Positions 35,138 through 48,600 of a DNA stretch of 64,000 bases are shown piece by piece (the stretch's first letter is position 1; each line of letters opens with the position of its first letter). The translations under genes were made by a program, and so were the position numbers. The DNA is taken from the NCBI RefSeq assembly GCF_023159225.1, contig NC_063173.1:12500852-12564851 (forward strand), given 5' to 3'. Source of the DNA: Perognathus longimembris pacificus (taxonomy: Eukaryota > Chordata > Mammalia > Rodentia > Heteromyidae). The notes under the pieces were generated by a model. That model ran no database searches and was not told the origin of the DNA. It worked only from the letters and a program-made list of their open reading frames with translations.

Positions 35138-35717
35138 TTTTTGCCAGTCCTGGGGCTTGAACTCAGGGTCTGAGCACTGTCCCTGGCTTCTTTTTGCTTA
35201 AGGCTAGCACTGTACCACTTGAGCCACAGCGCCACTTCTGGCTTTTTCTATATATGTGGTGCTGGGGAATCTTTTTTTTTTTTTTTTGCCAGTCTGGGGC
35301 TTGACCTCAGGGCCTGAGCACTGTCCCTGGCTTCTTTTTGCTCAAGGCTAGCACTCTACCACTTGAGCCACAGCACCACTTCTGGCCGTTTTCTATATAT
35401 GTGGTGCTGGGGAATCGAACCCAGGGCTTCATGTGTATGAGGCGAGCATTTTACCACTAGGCCATATTCCCAGCCCCTCTTTTTCTCTTTTTTTTTGGTG
35501 CCAGGCCAGTGGCTTAAATGTAGGGTCTGGGTATTGTCCCTGAGCTGTTTTGCTCAAAGTTGTACCACTTGAGCCACTGCTCTGATTCCATCTTTTTTGG
35601 TGCTTAATTGGAGAGGAGTCTCAAAATTTTTCCTGCCTGGGCTGGCTTTGAGTGCAGTGCTCAGATCTCAAGCCTTCTAAGTGGCTAATACTAAAGGTGT
35701 GTGTCACTGGGGCCCAT
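35093..35717 (-). mobile_element. (TC)n, tandem IDL-Geo pair, and 7SL-Geo
   Basis: (TC)n 35093-35130; IDL-Geo copy 1 (35131-35270) stops at gctggggaatc where the T-run of complete copy 2 begins (35271-35477); 7SL-Geo 35488-35717. Confidence 0.85.
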
Positions 35718-35924
35718 GTCTTTTTAATATTTATATGGAAGGCATAAAGAAAAATCCAGAACTTGGAGCCATCTCCCTAAGGACATGGTCATTTAGGTAG
35801 AATCTGGGTGGCTACATGTAGAAAAGAGCCAGAAATCAACTTTCTTGCTTAAGAACAGTGATGATTTATTTTCAAGACTACGCTGTTTATTGTGTTTAAG
35901 TATAGCATGCTAGAGAGTATTTGT

Positions 35925-36286
35925 GCTCCATTTTGTAGATGAAGAAATGGATTAAACAAGTTTCTTTCTGTTAATTGTCCAAAGTCATATGACCATGGTC
36001 ACGTGAAAGCAGTATCAGACCTAGGTCTATCTTAAAAAAAAAAAAAGTTGCCAGGCACTGGTGGCTCATACCTGTAATCCTAGTTACTCAGGAGGCTGAC
36101 ATCTGAGGATCATGGTTCGAAGCCAGCCAGGGCAGGAAAGTCTGTTGGACTCCTATCTCCAGTTAACCACCAGAAAATGGGAAGTGGCGTTGTAGCTCAA
36201 AGTGGTCAAGCACTAGACTTGAGCAAAGGAGGTCAGGGACAGTGCCCAGGCCCAGCCTCATGACCGACCAAAAAAAAAAAAAAAAA
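35925..36286. mobile_element. MIR remnant and 7SL-Geo SINE
   Basis: MIR on - (35925-36030, 'ttgtagatgaagaaatgg'); 7SL-Geo on + (36048-36286). Confidence 0.65.
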
Positions 36287-36587
36287 GTGTTCTATGTTTA
36301 AGGGCACCATATCCCAAAGAACAGAGTTAAAGACCAGCTTCGAATGTTGTGCTCTCCTTGAGCCTGAGAGATTGTGAGGGATGTTTGTGAACACTGAACT
36401 AAGTGCCAGCCCTGACATGATAAGCTTTATATTAATTGACATGTGGGCTCTGGGCTCTATCAGAATTCCCATGGTGCCTCCGTGTATTTATTGAGTGCTG
36501 ATCCCAGAAGGATTTGTTGCTGTTCAGAGCTGGTAGTGGAACTGTTTCTCCTTAATTATCTGTTCCTCTTCCTGCCTTGGGTTCCAG

Positions 36588-36617
36588 GTACGTGGGGGTG
36601 ACTGACGGATCACCAAG
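36588..36617 (+). other. NUMA1: 5' UTR part of the first coding exon
   Basis: The acceptor tract ccttgggttccag ends at 36587. Thirty untranslated bases precede the start codon, ending ...ggatcaccaag-ATG, with purine at -3 (A) and A after ATG, an acceptable Kozak context. Confidence 0.8.
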
Positions 36618-36659
36618 ATGACACTCCACGCCACCCGGGCGGCTGCACTCCTGTCTTGG
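36618..36659 (+). CDS. NUMA1: NUMA1 coding exon 1 (residues 1-14)
   Basis: Encodes MTLHATRAAALLSW. The donor gtgagt starts at 36660 and the phase is 0. It is too short for an ORF search and is recognised by homology to the NuMA N-terminus. It begins the Hook-type domain. Confidence 0.96.
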
Positions 36660-39600
36660 GTGAGTAGTCTTGCTCTTCTGTCTGCTGTGTTCCTCTCAGA
36701 AGCTGTAGAGAGGCAGCAGAAGCGTATTCTAGGTGTGAAGTTCTAGACCAAGTACAGTCTTCTTTTCCTTTCCCCTTAGTTTCGAACTTTCCTTATTTGC
36801 TACTGATGGTGGTCCATGCCTCTCCTGGTAGCTCAGTTGGAGCTGTTCTGAGCTGCACATCCTCTTGGTCCAAGGCAGTGTGGCCAGAACACCACGTGGA
36901 AACCAGTCTTCACATCCTCTCTGTACATGTCCCCGTACGCAGGGATTGTGGACTTTAGGGACCAACGCTGGCAAGGACTTCGGACTAAAAAGACCTTTAG
37001 TCTCAGGACAAGGCTCTCACTTTCTTGCTGTGTTTTTCTTTACTTCCGTTGTCCTCCTAGTACTTGTTTTTCTTAATATTTAAAAAAATTGTTCTTTAAG
37101 CGGATTTATAGCATGCATGTTAATTTAAAATGATATGAAATCTTCTCAGACAAGTTTTGAATGTATCTTCACAAATTGAGAATAATCCAACATGTTCCAC
37201 AGGAAAACAAAATAATCCAATATACTTCACAGGAAAACTGAGACTGTCTTCTGGCACCTCGTGGGAAATTGAGAGTGATATGCAAACTGACAGGCATAGT
37301 AGTTACTTTTCTTTCCTCTTTAAAAATAATTTTATTTACATTATTTATTGTCAAAGTGATGTACAGAGGGTTTACAGTTTCATATGTAAGGCAGTGAATA
37401 CATTCCTTATCAAACTTGTTACCTCCTCCATTTTTCTTCCATCTTACCCCCTCCACAGGTCTCTCCCCCTTCATTTTGAAAAAAATTAACTTAATTAAAA
37501 ACTATATTATGGAGGTGGTATTGTACAGAGGATTATCATTTCATAAGTCAGATAATGAGTACATTTCTTTTTTGGACTGTCATTCCTTTCTTCACTTTCC
37601 CCCAGTTTTCCTCTCCCATACCTACCCACAAGCTGCATAGTTCATTTTCTACTTAGTGTATATTGTGATTGCATTTGTCCACCTTTCCTTCTCTTATCAG
37701 TCTATTCTGAACTACATGATCGTTATAAATCACCATCTATTAGTTATGCTGACAAGTGCCTAGCATTCATCTTTTTTTGTATATTGTGACATATTTTACT
37801 CACTTTATGTATGTCAGTTTATGAATTTTAAAACAAGGATCTAAGCACAGCTATAAAACCTGGAGTTTAACTCACTGAAATTAACAAGACAGCAGTATGC
37901 CACAACCAAATGTCATGTATAGGGTAATAGTGGCTTAGGTTTGAACCTAAGCCACACTCATTAGCTAGATGTACCTGTCTCTTTAAAAGGCAGGCAGTGC
38001 TCAGTCCTAACGTTCAAATCCAAATGTGCAATTTGCAACACATCTGCAAAAACCCCAGTTGTTTCTCAAAATATCCTGAAACCTCTAAAATGCGTGGAAA
38101 TAATACCAGCAAATACCAAAGACATAAAGAACATCCCAATGACAGGAACACTGACTACAGGGACCCTCACTGGTTTAGTACCACTGTGACAATGGGGGTC
38201 TGGGCAGACTTCACAATAGTTATAGGGAAGAAAATAGGGTGCATGCTAAGTAATTAGAGGAGCTGGTGAGTGGGGAGCAAAATAACTCAATAGAGGGGGA
38301 AGAACTTTAAAGAAACTCATCAGAGTCAGGGATAGGAAACATCTTAAAAGAATATAAAGCAGCCTGTAATACTGCTACTCAGATCTGAGTATTGTGGATT
38401 AAAGCCAGCCTGGGCTGGAAAGTGTATGAGACTCTTTTTTTTTTTTTGCCAGTCCTGGGCCTTGGACTCAGGGCCTGAGCACTGTCCTGGCTTCTTTTTG
38501 CTCAAGGCTAGCACTCTGCCACTTGAGCCACAGTGCCACTTCTGGCCGTTTTCTATATATGTGATGCTGGTGAATCGAACCCAGGGCTTCATGTATGCGA
38601 GGTGAGCACTCTTGCCACTAGGCCATATTCCCAGTCATGTTTGTTTGTTTTGTTTTTGTTGCCAGTCCTGGGATGTGGACTCAGGGTCTGAACACTGTCC
38701 CTGTCTTCTTTTTGCTCTAGGCTAGCACTAACCTCTTGAGCCACAGTGCCACTTCCGGCTTTTTTCTACATATGTGGTGCTGAGGAATGAAACCCAGGGC
38801 TTCAGGTATACGGGGCGAGCACTTTACCACTAGGCCATATTCCCAGCCCGTGTATGAGACTCTTATCTCCAGTAAACTCCAAAAAGCTGGAAGTGGATCT
38901 GTGGCTTAAGTGGTAGAGTGCTCACAGACTTGAGCACAAAAGCTCAGTGACAGTACCCAGGCCCTGAAGTCAAGCCCCAATACTGGCATTAAAAAACAAA
39001 ATACAGGGCTGGGGATATGGCCTAGTGGCAAGAGCGCTTGCCTCGTATACATGAGGCCATGAGTTCAATTCCCCAGCACCACATATACAGAAAATGGCCA
39101 GAAGTGGCGCTGTGGCTCAAGCGGCAGAGTGCTAGCCTTGAGCAAAAAGAAGCCAGGGACAGTGCTCAGGCCCTGAGTCCAAGCCCCAGGACTGGCAGAA
39201 AAAAAAAAAAAAAAAAAAACAATAAATAAAGCTACCATATTCAGGCACAAGAAAACAAAGAAAATGTCTTTTATGAATGTTGCCAAAGAAGCAAGTATTC
39301 ATGTGAAAGTAACATATGAACGTCTGTAAGAATGCAGCCAAGTTTCTCTCCATTTAGAAAAGGATCATCACCAAGAGATTGTAGTCTTCTCTTTGTTAAT
39401 TCTATTACTTAAATCTTGCCACACCAAGATACCATTACCTTCTTGGTCATGTCACCAAAATCCTTTACAAGGTTTTTCAGATATTTTCCTTTGGAGACCA
39501 TGGCAAATGAGACTATAATGCTGAACAGCAAGCGTTTTAAAACTACAAACAGGAGGCCATGGTATATGGTGTCAAGCGTGGGCCTCCGAGTTAAAGCTCT

Positions 39601-42600
39601 GGCCCCTGTGTGACCCAGGGCACATTAGCCTCTCAGCACCCCATTTGTAATGGGGGTAATGATGCCTCATGGGGTTATTATGAGGATAATGAGATAATGC
39701 ATGTGAAAAACATCCAGTGCATGACCACACACACGCACATACACACACACAACCATTTAACACATTAGAATGCATGACAATGCCTGATACTTAGAATATT
39801 ACATGGGCATGCTAATTTGCCTAGAGTATTCTAATATTTACCCCAAGTACTGATTAATCAGGTCAACTTTTTTTTTTTTTGCCAGTCCTGGGCTTGGACT
39901 CAGGGCCTGAACACTGTCCCTGGCTTTTTGCTCAAGGCTAGCACTCTGCCACTTGAGCCACAGTGCCACTTCTGGCCATTTTCTATATATGTGGTGCTGG
40001 GGAATCGAACCCAGGGCTTCATGTACATGAGGCAAGCACTCTTACCACTAGGCCATATTCCCAGCCCCTCGGGTCAGCTGTTTGGTTTTTATTTCATTTC
40101 ATTTCATTTATTTATTTATTTTGCCAGTCCTGGGGTTTGAAGTCAGGGCCTGGACACTGTCTTTGAGGTTTTTTTTTGCTCAAGGCTAGCACTCTACCAG
40201 TTGGTAGAGTGCACACCACTTCTGGCTTTTTCTATGTATGTGGTAGTGAGGAATTGAACCCAGAGCTTCATGTATGCTGGGCAAACACTTTACCACTAGG
40301 CCACATTGTCAGTCCTGTTCATTTTTTGTCCTTCCATTTCTGTGCCCTCCCCCCTAATCTTCCCAAAGACAGGTAAACGAACAAATAAGATGAAAACAAA
40401 AATGAGGGGGCTGGGAAACAAAACAAGAAAACAAAAACGACAGAGAGAGCGAAAAAATAAACTTCTTTCCGTTTTCTGGATATTTGTTGCTGTTGTTTTA
40501 AAATAGGATCTCCCTTATGTAGCCCAGACTGGCCTCAAATGAACCATCCTAGCTGGGTGCCAGTGGTTCCTGTCTGTAACTTTCAGGAGGTTGAGACCAA
40601 AGGATCATAGGTTGAAGGTAGTCTGGGTGGAAAAGCCTGCAAGACTCTATCTTCAAAATAATCAGTAAAAAGCAGGGCTGGTGGTATGGCTCAAGTGTTA
40701 GAGCACCAGCCAAGCAGCAATCTGAGCAAGCTGCAGGTCTTGAGTTCAATCACTGGTACTGCAAAAACAAGTTTACCACCCTCCTTCAGTTTCCTGAGAA
40801 CTGGGATCACAGATGTGGGCCACCACACCTGGCTGGCAACTTAAACAAAAAAAAGTATTTATGTATTTATTGTATTCATGGTTTATTTTTTGCCTACCCT
40901 GAAATCCTACTTATGCCTCTTGTATAGCTGGGATTACAGATACACACCTCCTCATTCACCCTTTTTTGGGAGAATGGGGGGTCCCACTAACTTTTTGGCC
41001 AGACTTACCTGAAACTTCGAACCTTGGGCCTCCTCCATCTCCAAGTAGCTGGGATTCTAGGCATGCCACACTATATAATAATCATCATTATGATTATTGC
41101 TTTTTTTTTTTCTTTTGCCAATCCTAGGACTTGACCTCAGGGCCTGACCACTGTCCCTGAGCTTCTATTTGCTCAAGGCTAGCACTCTACCTCATGAGCT
41201 CCACTTCCGGCCTTTTCTGTTTATGTGGTACTGAGGAATCCAACCCAGGGCTTTGTGCATGCTAGGCAAGCACTCCACCACTAAGCCACATTCCCACCCC
41301 CACCCCCACTATTTTTTTTTTTCTTTATGTATGTGTGTTCTAGTTCTGGGCCTTGAATCTGTGTACATTAGTCCTAGATGCTGTTCTTGAGCTTTTCTGC
41401 TCAATGCTTATGCTCTACTACTTGAGCCACAGTTGCACTTTTTTTTTTTTTTTTTGCAGTCCTGGGGCTTGGACTCAGGGCCTGAGCACTGTCCCTGGCT
41501 TCTTTTTGCTCAAGGCTAGCACTCTACCACTTGACCCACAGCACCACTTCCGGCATTTTCTGTTTATGTGGTGCTGAGGAATCAAACTCAGGGCTTCATG
41601 CATGTTAGGCAAGCACTCTACCACTAAGCCACATTCCCAGCCCTGGAAAGAATTTAAAATTTCTTTTTTTTTTTTTTTTTTTGCCAGTCCTGGCGACTTA
41701 ACTCCGGCCTGAGCACTGTCCCTGGCTTCTTTTTGCTTAAGGCTAGCACTCTACCACTTGAGCCACAGTGCCACTTCCGGCTTTTCCTATATACACGGTG
41801 TTGAGGAATCGAACCCAGGGCTTCATGTATACGAGGCAAGCACTCTACCACTAGGCCACATTCCCAACCCCTGGAAAGAATTTTTAAAATGCAACATTTT
41901 ATGTCCAGGCTGTGGATGTGGCTTAGTGGTAGAGTTCTCACCTAGCATGCTCCAAGCCCTGGGTCTGAATCTTCAGTATCACATAAGCAGAAAAAGCCAG
42001 TAATGGTGCTGTGGCTCAACTGGTAGAGTGCTAGCCTTGAGCACAGGGAGCCTCAGGGACAGAACTCAGGCCCTGCGTTCAAGCCCCAGGACCGGCCATC
42101 AATCAATCAAACTATATACACAGGGGAGCATATAACAGATTTAAAATTTTTAAGTTTTGAATAGATATGATTCAGAAGTACAAAAGGCTGCCATGTGAAC
42201 ATTTAAGAGAAGCTGGGTGCTGGTGGCTCACGCCTGTAATCCTAGCTACTCAGGAGGCTCAGATCTGTGGATTGAGCTTTGAAGCCAATTAAAGCAGAAA
42301 AGTCTGCAAGACTCCATCTCTCCATCAAAGACTGCAGCAAAACAGCTGAATGGAGATGTGGCTCAAGTGTCTCCGTGTGCCACTGACAGTGTAAAGCCCC
42401 AAGTTCAAGCCTGGGTACTGGTACACACAAAGAACAAGGGAACAAGTAATTACAATGTAAACATTGAGCCACAAGGACTCTGATATAAAGTCTTTTTCCC
42501 TTCTGAGGCTCTCTGCCTTCAGGTTTCTCTCCACAGGCAAGGTGGTGCCAATGGGAAATCAAAGGTTCTTCCAGAATCATTTCATGCCTGATTGTATTAT

Positions 42601-45600
42601 GTATGCATGTCTGAGTGCTGGCCCGTCCTAGACCCTTCTAGGCCCCAGCCCAGGCCTGTCGTGGTGCTTTGGGGGCTGTGACTGGGAGCACTGTGGAGGG
42701 AGGGGGAGCCGCGCTCCTTTGCCAATATGAATACTGTTAGACACGCAGTGTGGTTGTGCACTCTTGGTATTCCAGCCCTGGGGAGACTGAGAGAGGTGAG
42801 GTCGACCCTGCCCCAAGAAACCAAAACCCAAACAAACGGCAACTCTGCGCTCGTGTGTTCCCCTCGCCCCGTGGCGTGCAGCGGTGAGTCTCACCGGGCT
42901 TCTGTGTCTGACTTGCAGGTGAACAGCCTGCGCGTGGCTGACCCTGTGGAGGCCTTGCCGCAGCTCCAGGACTGCAGCATCTTCATCAAGATTATTAACA
43001 GCATGTGAGTATGCAACGGCCCGGCCCACCCCTCTAGGGGAGCTGCCTGTCACGCGGGGGAGTGTGTGTGGGGAGCCGAAAGGCCAGCACTCTACCCTCG
43101 TTCTTTCAGTCTGGCCCCATCTGAAATCTTCTCCATTCTTGCATGGAAGGGCCCCCTTGCCCAGTCCCAAGAGCTCTCCATTGTCTTGTCTCAGCTGGAG
43201 TCTTCTGCAGCCCTCTTCTCCCTATTTGCAACCTTGAGGTCCTGCAATTAGAAAGGAGAAGCCCTTCCCTTCCCTTTGAAGGAGTGTTAGCACAGTATAG
43301 ATAGTACACTTCCAGTGCCACTGTGATATTCCTGTGTTTTCCTTTGTTTTGTCTTTTTTTTTTGGTAAGCCCTAGGACTTGAACTCAGGGCCTGAGTGCT
43401 GTCCCTGAGCTCTTTTGCTCCATACTAGTGCTCTGCCACTTTGAGCCACAGTGCTGCTTCCAGTTTTCTGGTGGCTAGTTAGAGATAGGAGTCTCAAAGA
43501 CATTCCTGCGTGGTCTGGCTTTGAACCATGTTTCTCAAATCTGTCTCCTGAGTAGCCAGGATTAAAGATGCGAGGCGCCGGCACCAAGCTTGTCTTTCTT
43601 TTTTTTCTTTTTCTTTCTGCCAGTCCTGGGGACTTAACTCCGGGCCTGACCACTGTCCCTGGCTTCTTTTTTGCTCAAGGCTAGCACTCTACCAACTTGA
43701 GCCACAGCATCACTTCTGGCCTTTTCTGTATATGTGGTGCTGAGGAATCGAACCTAGGACTTCGTGGATACGAGGCAAGCACTCTTGCCACCAGGCCATA
43801 CTCCCAGCTCCTTGTCTTTCTTTTTAAAATAGATTTTCATCATACAGACCCATACTGGCCTGAAATTTGGGTCCTCCTGCTTCTGCCTCACAAGAGCTGG
43901 CTTACAAGCATTTGCCGTGCCTAGCTTCATTGATTGAGCCGTATTGTCTAGGTGAATAGAAGCAGGAGTGAGGGGTACTTAGTGTCCTCCATTGGCAAAG
44001 TCTAATGAGGCGGAGGAGCAGACAAACCCACGCAGGTGTTTTTGTTTTTTCCCCCTTCAGAAGTGTGTGGTGGTAGTGGGATTTCCTATAGGATTTTTAG
44101 AACTCCATTTTAGCTCTGACCAGCGCCTTACCTGCCTGAGCGCTTCTGAAAGAAGTCTGTTGGTCCATTTTCTTTCCCAGTTACTCAGGCCGGACATCTC
44201 TGTATTATCTTGGATTTTGTTTTCTCTCCTGGGCATTGATTTCTGTCCTGTCCCATTGTCCTTATGCTGGACACCAGGCGCTCCTGGCCCATTCTTCCCT
44301 AATGTCTCTTCATTCCAGTTTACTCCTGTCCCTGTAGTCACAAGACTTTTCTCAAATCCTCCTTTCATCCTCACACTTCAGTGATTCTTCATTGCTAGTA
44401 GATTGAAATCTAAGATCTTTGGCTTGGAGACTGGAGATACGCTCAGTGGAAGAGGTCTTGCTTAGTGTGTACAAGGCTCTGGGTTTGATCTTTAGCACCA
44501 CCAAGATATCCCCCATATTTTTAGGTTGGTGTTTCGAGATCTTTTATCAAACATGTCAGCTGCTGGTAGGTGGGAGATTGCTTGAGCCCAGGACTTAAAG
44601 GCCAAGTGAGACCCTGTCTCCAAAATAACCTCCCAAATGCCTAAATAGCTTCCATCAGGGCCTCATTTCTTCTTCTTTTTTTTCTTTTTTTTTGCTAGTC
44701 CTGAGGACTGAACAGGGCCTGGATGTTGTTCCTGCTAGTCCTGGGGACTGAACAGGGCCTGGATGTTGTTCCTGAGCCTCTTTTTGCTGAAAGCTATCAC
44801 TCTACCACTTGAGCTACAGTGCCAAGTCCAGCCTTTTCTGTTTATGTGGTACTGAGGAATCGAGCCCAGGGCTTCATGCATGCTAGGCAAGCCCTCTACC
44901 ACTAGGCCACATTCCCAGCCCACCTCATTTCTTCTCTCAACTGTTGTTTGGGTTTTTTTGTGTGTGTGTGTGCCAGTCCTGGGGCTTGAACTCAGGGCCT
45001 GGGTGCCGTCTCTGAGCTTTTTTGTTCAAGGTTAATGCTCTGCCACTTGAGCCCTAGCTCCACTTCCGACTTTTTGGTGATTAATTGGAGGTAAGAGTCT
45101 TATAGTTTTCCTGTCTAGACTGGCTTCAAACCTGGCTCCTCAGATCTCAGCCTGTTGAGTAGCTAGGTTATAGGCGGGAGCCACCAGCGCCCCGCCTCTC
45201 ACCAGTTTCGATTCCTTCTTTCTGCTGATAGAGTGGGAACTCTTGAAGCACAGCTTTTGTTACTTAGGTCTCCATGCTCCTGCTTGGCTTTTGCCCTTTT
45301 CCCCTTGATACCTGGTGTAAATTTACTTAATTTACTTAATTTACAGTTCTTTTTCTTTTTTCAAAGATTTTTTTTTTCTTTTGAGGGAGGTAATGCTAGG
45401 ATTTGAGCTGTGCTTGCTACGTACGCACTCTGCCGCTTGAGCTGTGCCCCCCGCCCCCCAATGTGACAGAGGTGGAGTTACAAACCACCTATAAATCAGT
45501 CATTTGTAACTCCTAACATAAATGATTATTTTCTAAATCCCACGGAAGTGGTAGTTCCAGCTACTCGTTGTCAATGGCTGGTAGATGCGGTAGGTAGGCC

Positions 45601-48600
45601 CTTGACTGTCATAACAGTAGGTAGCAGATTCTCCTGACTTCTGAGTAGATTGAAGAACTTTCGTTTTGTGAAAATACCGAGTTCTTGGCCTGATGGCAGG
45701 GCAGTAGATGCGTCCAGGAGCGAGGGCATATGTGTGTGTCTCTTTGGTCTAGCCACTGCTGGTTTATAACCAGGAAAATTTTTTCATAGGGAAGCTGAAG
45801 ATGCCAGCTCAAAGTTGTTTTCAGAAATGTACCTGAGAGTTAGACTAGGGAGCTGGGGAGAGCAGGCTGGTAAATCCCAGGCTAGCTCAGCTTCTTTCTG
45901 ATAATGCAGGGTAATGCAGACCAGTGCCTTGGGGAGCACAGGTTAAGTTGTCCTGGCTATTGCATTTCTGATGCTGCTTTTGCTGCTGACCTGAATCAGA
46001 ATCATTGAGAGGAACACAGTGCAGGCTGGCAGGGTTGTCAAGCACAGCGAAGCTGGGTTTCTTGGACACTTATCTGTGGGAAATGCATTGTTATTGACTC
46101 CTAACAGTTTTTCTCATCCTTCTGAGAATGACCGCCTAAAGCAGAGAGGCTGCCTTGTCTGTTGGATGGCTGTGCATAGCAAAGTTGGCGGAACTCATTT
46201 CACCAGGAAGCCTAAATGTCTGACTTGTACTGACAGTGACCTCTGCTGTTCACAGTGAAAAGCAGCCCTTTGCTGCCAGTCAGCCCAGACACTCCCAACA
46301 ACCTGCCAAGCTTTTAGCCACCATTACAGCATGGGCAGTTGTGAGTGGTACAGTGGCATTCCCAAATGCTGTAGCTGATCCTGGGCTTTCCTGCCTTTGT
46401 ATATGTGCTGGTACTAGGGTTTACATTTCTTTTTGGTAGATCATGGGGCTTGATCTCTGGGCCTGCGTGCTACCTCTGAGCGCTTCAGCTCCAGGCTAGC
46501 TAGCACTCTACCACTTGAGCCACAGTGCACTTCTGGTATTTCTGGTGGCTAGTTGGAGATAAGAGTCTCATGGACTTTTCCTGATTGGGCTGGCTTTGAA
46601 CCGCAGTCTTCAGATCTCTTGAGTAGCTAGGATTATAGGTGTGAGCCACCAGCACCGGGCTCCCAGGGTTTGAGGCCTCTTGCTCTCATCTTTTTGGTTC
46701 GTGGCTGGCACTCTACCACTTGAGCCATACCTCCCACCTGGCATTTTGCTAGTTAATTGGCGATGGAGTCACAGGCACTTTTGCCCAGGCTGGCTCTGAA
46801 CCAAAGTCCTCTTAAGTTTCAGCCTTCTAAGTAGCTAGTATTACAGGTATACGTTGCTAGTACCTGGTTTTATGCCCTCTTCTTTAGAAAATATTCAAGC
46901 CATTTAGTAGGATGCTGAAAGAAGATCACTTGATTGTAGGAGCTTAAGAGCAGCCTGGACAATATAGCATGATGCCTGTTTTCTCCTTTTCCCTGGCTTC
47001 ATCTCAAGAGACATGAGACAGAAAAGTAAAGAAGAAAAAAAAAAGTGTTCAGTTTGGTTTAACTCATTTTTTTTCAAACATATAACCAGAGAAAATCAGT
47101 TACATATTTTATTTTATTTAGTGGAATACACTTAGGCAAATACCACCCTACCCTGAAGCAAGTTGACATTCCCAGCTCTGTGTGGGTGGGGAAGATGGCT
47201 CATTGAGGAATCAGTGCGGATGTTAGTGCCTCTGCAAGCCCCTGAGCGCAGGTCCTGTGTCCAGAATGCCTCTTACAGGGCTCCGCTCGGGAGACACGTT
47301 GCAGTCCCTTGGAAGATGAGGATGGCAGTAGCTCACTGTCTTGGCTTGCATGCTGCGTGTTTCTTACAGCATATCTGGCACTGTGGGGTTCAGGGCCTGT
47401 CCAGAGGGTTGGTTGAGACTTCCCACAGTCCCTTTAACCAATCAGCATCTTCAGTTGAGCTTGGAAAGGAAAGCAAGGGCTCTCAGACAGTGAAGCCCAG
47501 TTACTGTGAGTAGCTAGTAGTCGCAGCCTGGCTCTTTGAGGTTGTCCCTCCCGCCCCCTTGCCTCCTTCCTTCCCTGCTCTCCCCATATTTTGCCTTTGC
47601 AGTTAAATGAGGGCCATTCAGAAACATGAATCACCGAGCATGGTGGTTCACGCCTGTAATCTCAGTATTCAGGAGATAGAGACAGGAGGATTGCAGAGTT
47701 TTGAAACCAGCCTGGGTTACGTAATGAGTTCATCTCTCAAACCACAAGCAAAAAACAAACAAAAAGAGATGGATTACCCTTTGACCCAGCCCCACTTCAG
47801 CCTTTGTCCCAGCGTGAGACTTGCTCTGTCACTGCAGAACCTTGTCCCTTCCTTGCCATGGGCTTCTCTCACTCCCTACAGCCATATTTCCCAGCCGCCT
47901 GGCATTTTAGAGTAGAGTCATTGGGAGTTGTTTAATCTAGTTTGTGCTGCCTTCATCTCCTCTTGGACCCCTTTTTCATATTTGCAAATGGGAGGGCAGT
48001 GTGTCCTCTTTTCGAGAAAGACCCCACTCTCACCGACATTCCATCAGAATAAGTGCTGAATAAGCGCATCTTCTTACTGGCCCCCAGGCCCGGTATAGAA
48101 CAAGTGTGAAGGGAGGAGAGGTAGCGTGGTAAGCACACAGGCAGAGGTGGCTAAGTAAGTACTGTGGTCCTAACACTGTTCTTAGTCGGTTGTGGGGCTT
48201 GAATTTAGGGCCTGGGTGCTGTCTCTGAGCTCTTTTGCTCAAGGTTAGCACTCTTCCACTCTGCGCCACAGTTCCACTTCTGGTTGTTAATTGGTGATGA
48301 GTCTCACAGACTTTCCTGCCCTGTCTGGCTTTAAACCATGATCCTCCGATCTCAGCCTCCTGAGTAGCTTGAATTCGTCGTGAGCCACCAGTTTCCGGCT
48401 TTAATACTTGTTCTTTTCCTAGCCATGGCACTGAAGAGGGCCAGCAAATCCTGCAACAGCCAGTGCCAGAGAGACTGGACTTCGTGTGCAGTTTTCTGCA
48501 GAGTAAGTGCCTTTCTTCTCTAGCCAGGCAGCTCTGGCTCCTGGAGTTTGAGACGCCAGAGGATCCAGTCAAGGGTGCTGACTGAGCTGAATACAGCCAG

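Larger units (their letters stand above)
36660..42918 (+). other. NUMA1 intron after coding exon 1
   Basis: 6,259 nt. Unique at 36660-37310; L1 3'-end-like pieces on - (37320-37690); unique 37691-38355; then dense SINEs to 42430. No extra coding exon matches NuMA. Confidence 0.8.
43005..48422 (+). other. NUMA1 intron after coding exon 2
   Basis: 5,418 nt. SINE-dense at 43353-45198 and 46426-46870, otherwise unique (notably 45456-46425 and 46991-47629). No further coding sequence found. Confidence 0.8.

Noticed and set aside
47163..47513. 116-codon ORF in NUMA1 intron 2
   Set aside because: Sequence is not NuMA and lacks splice context; treated as chance.
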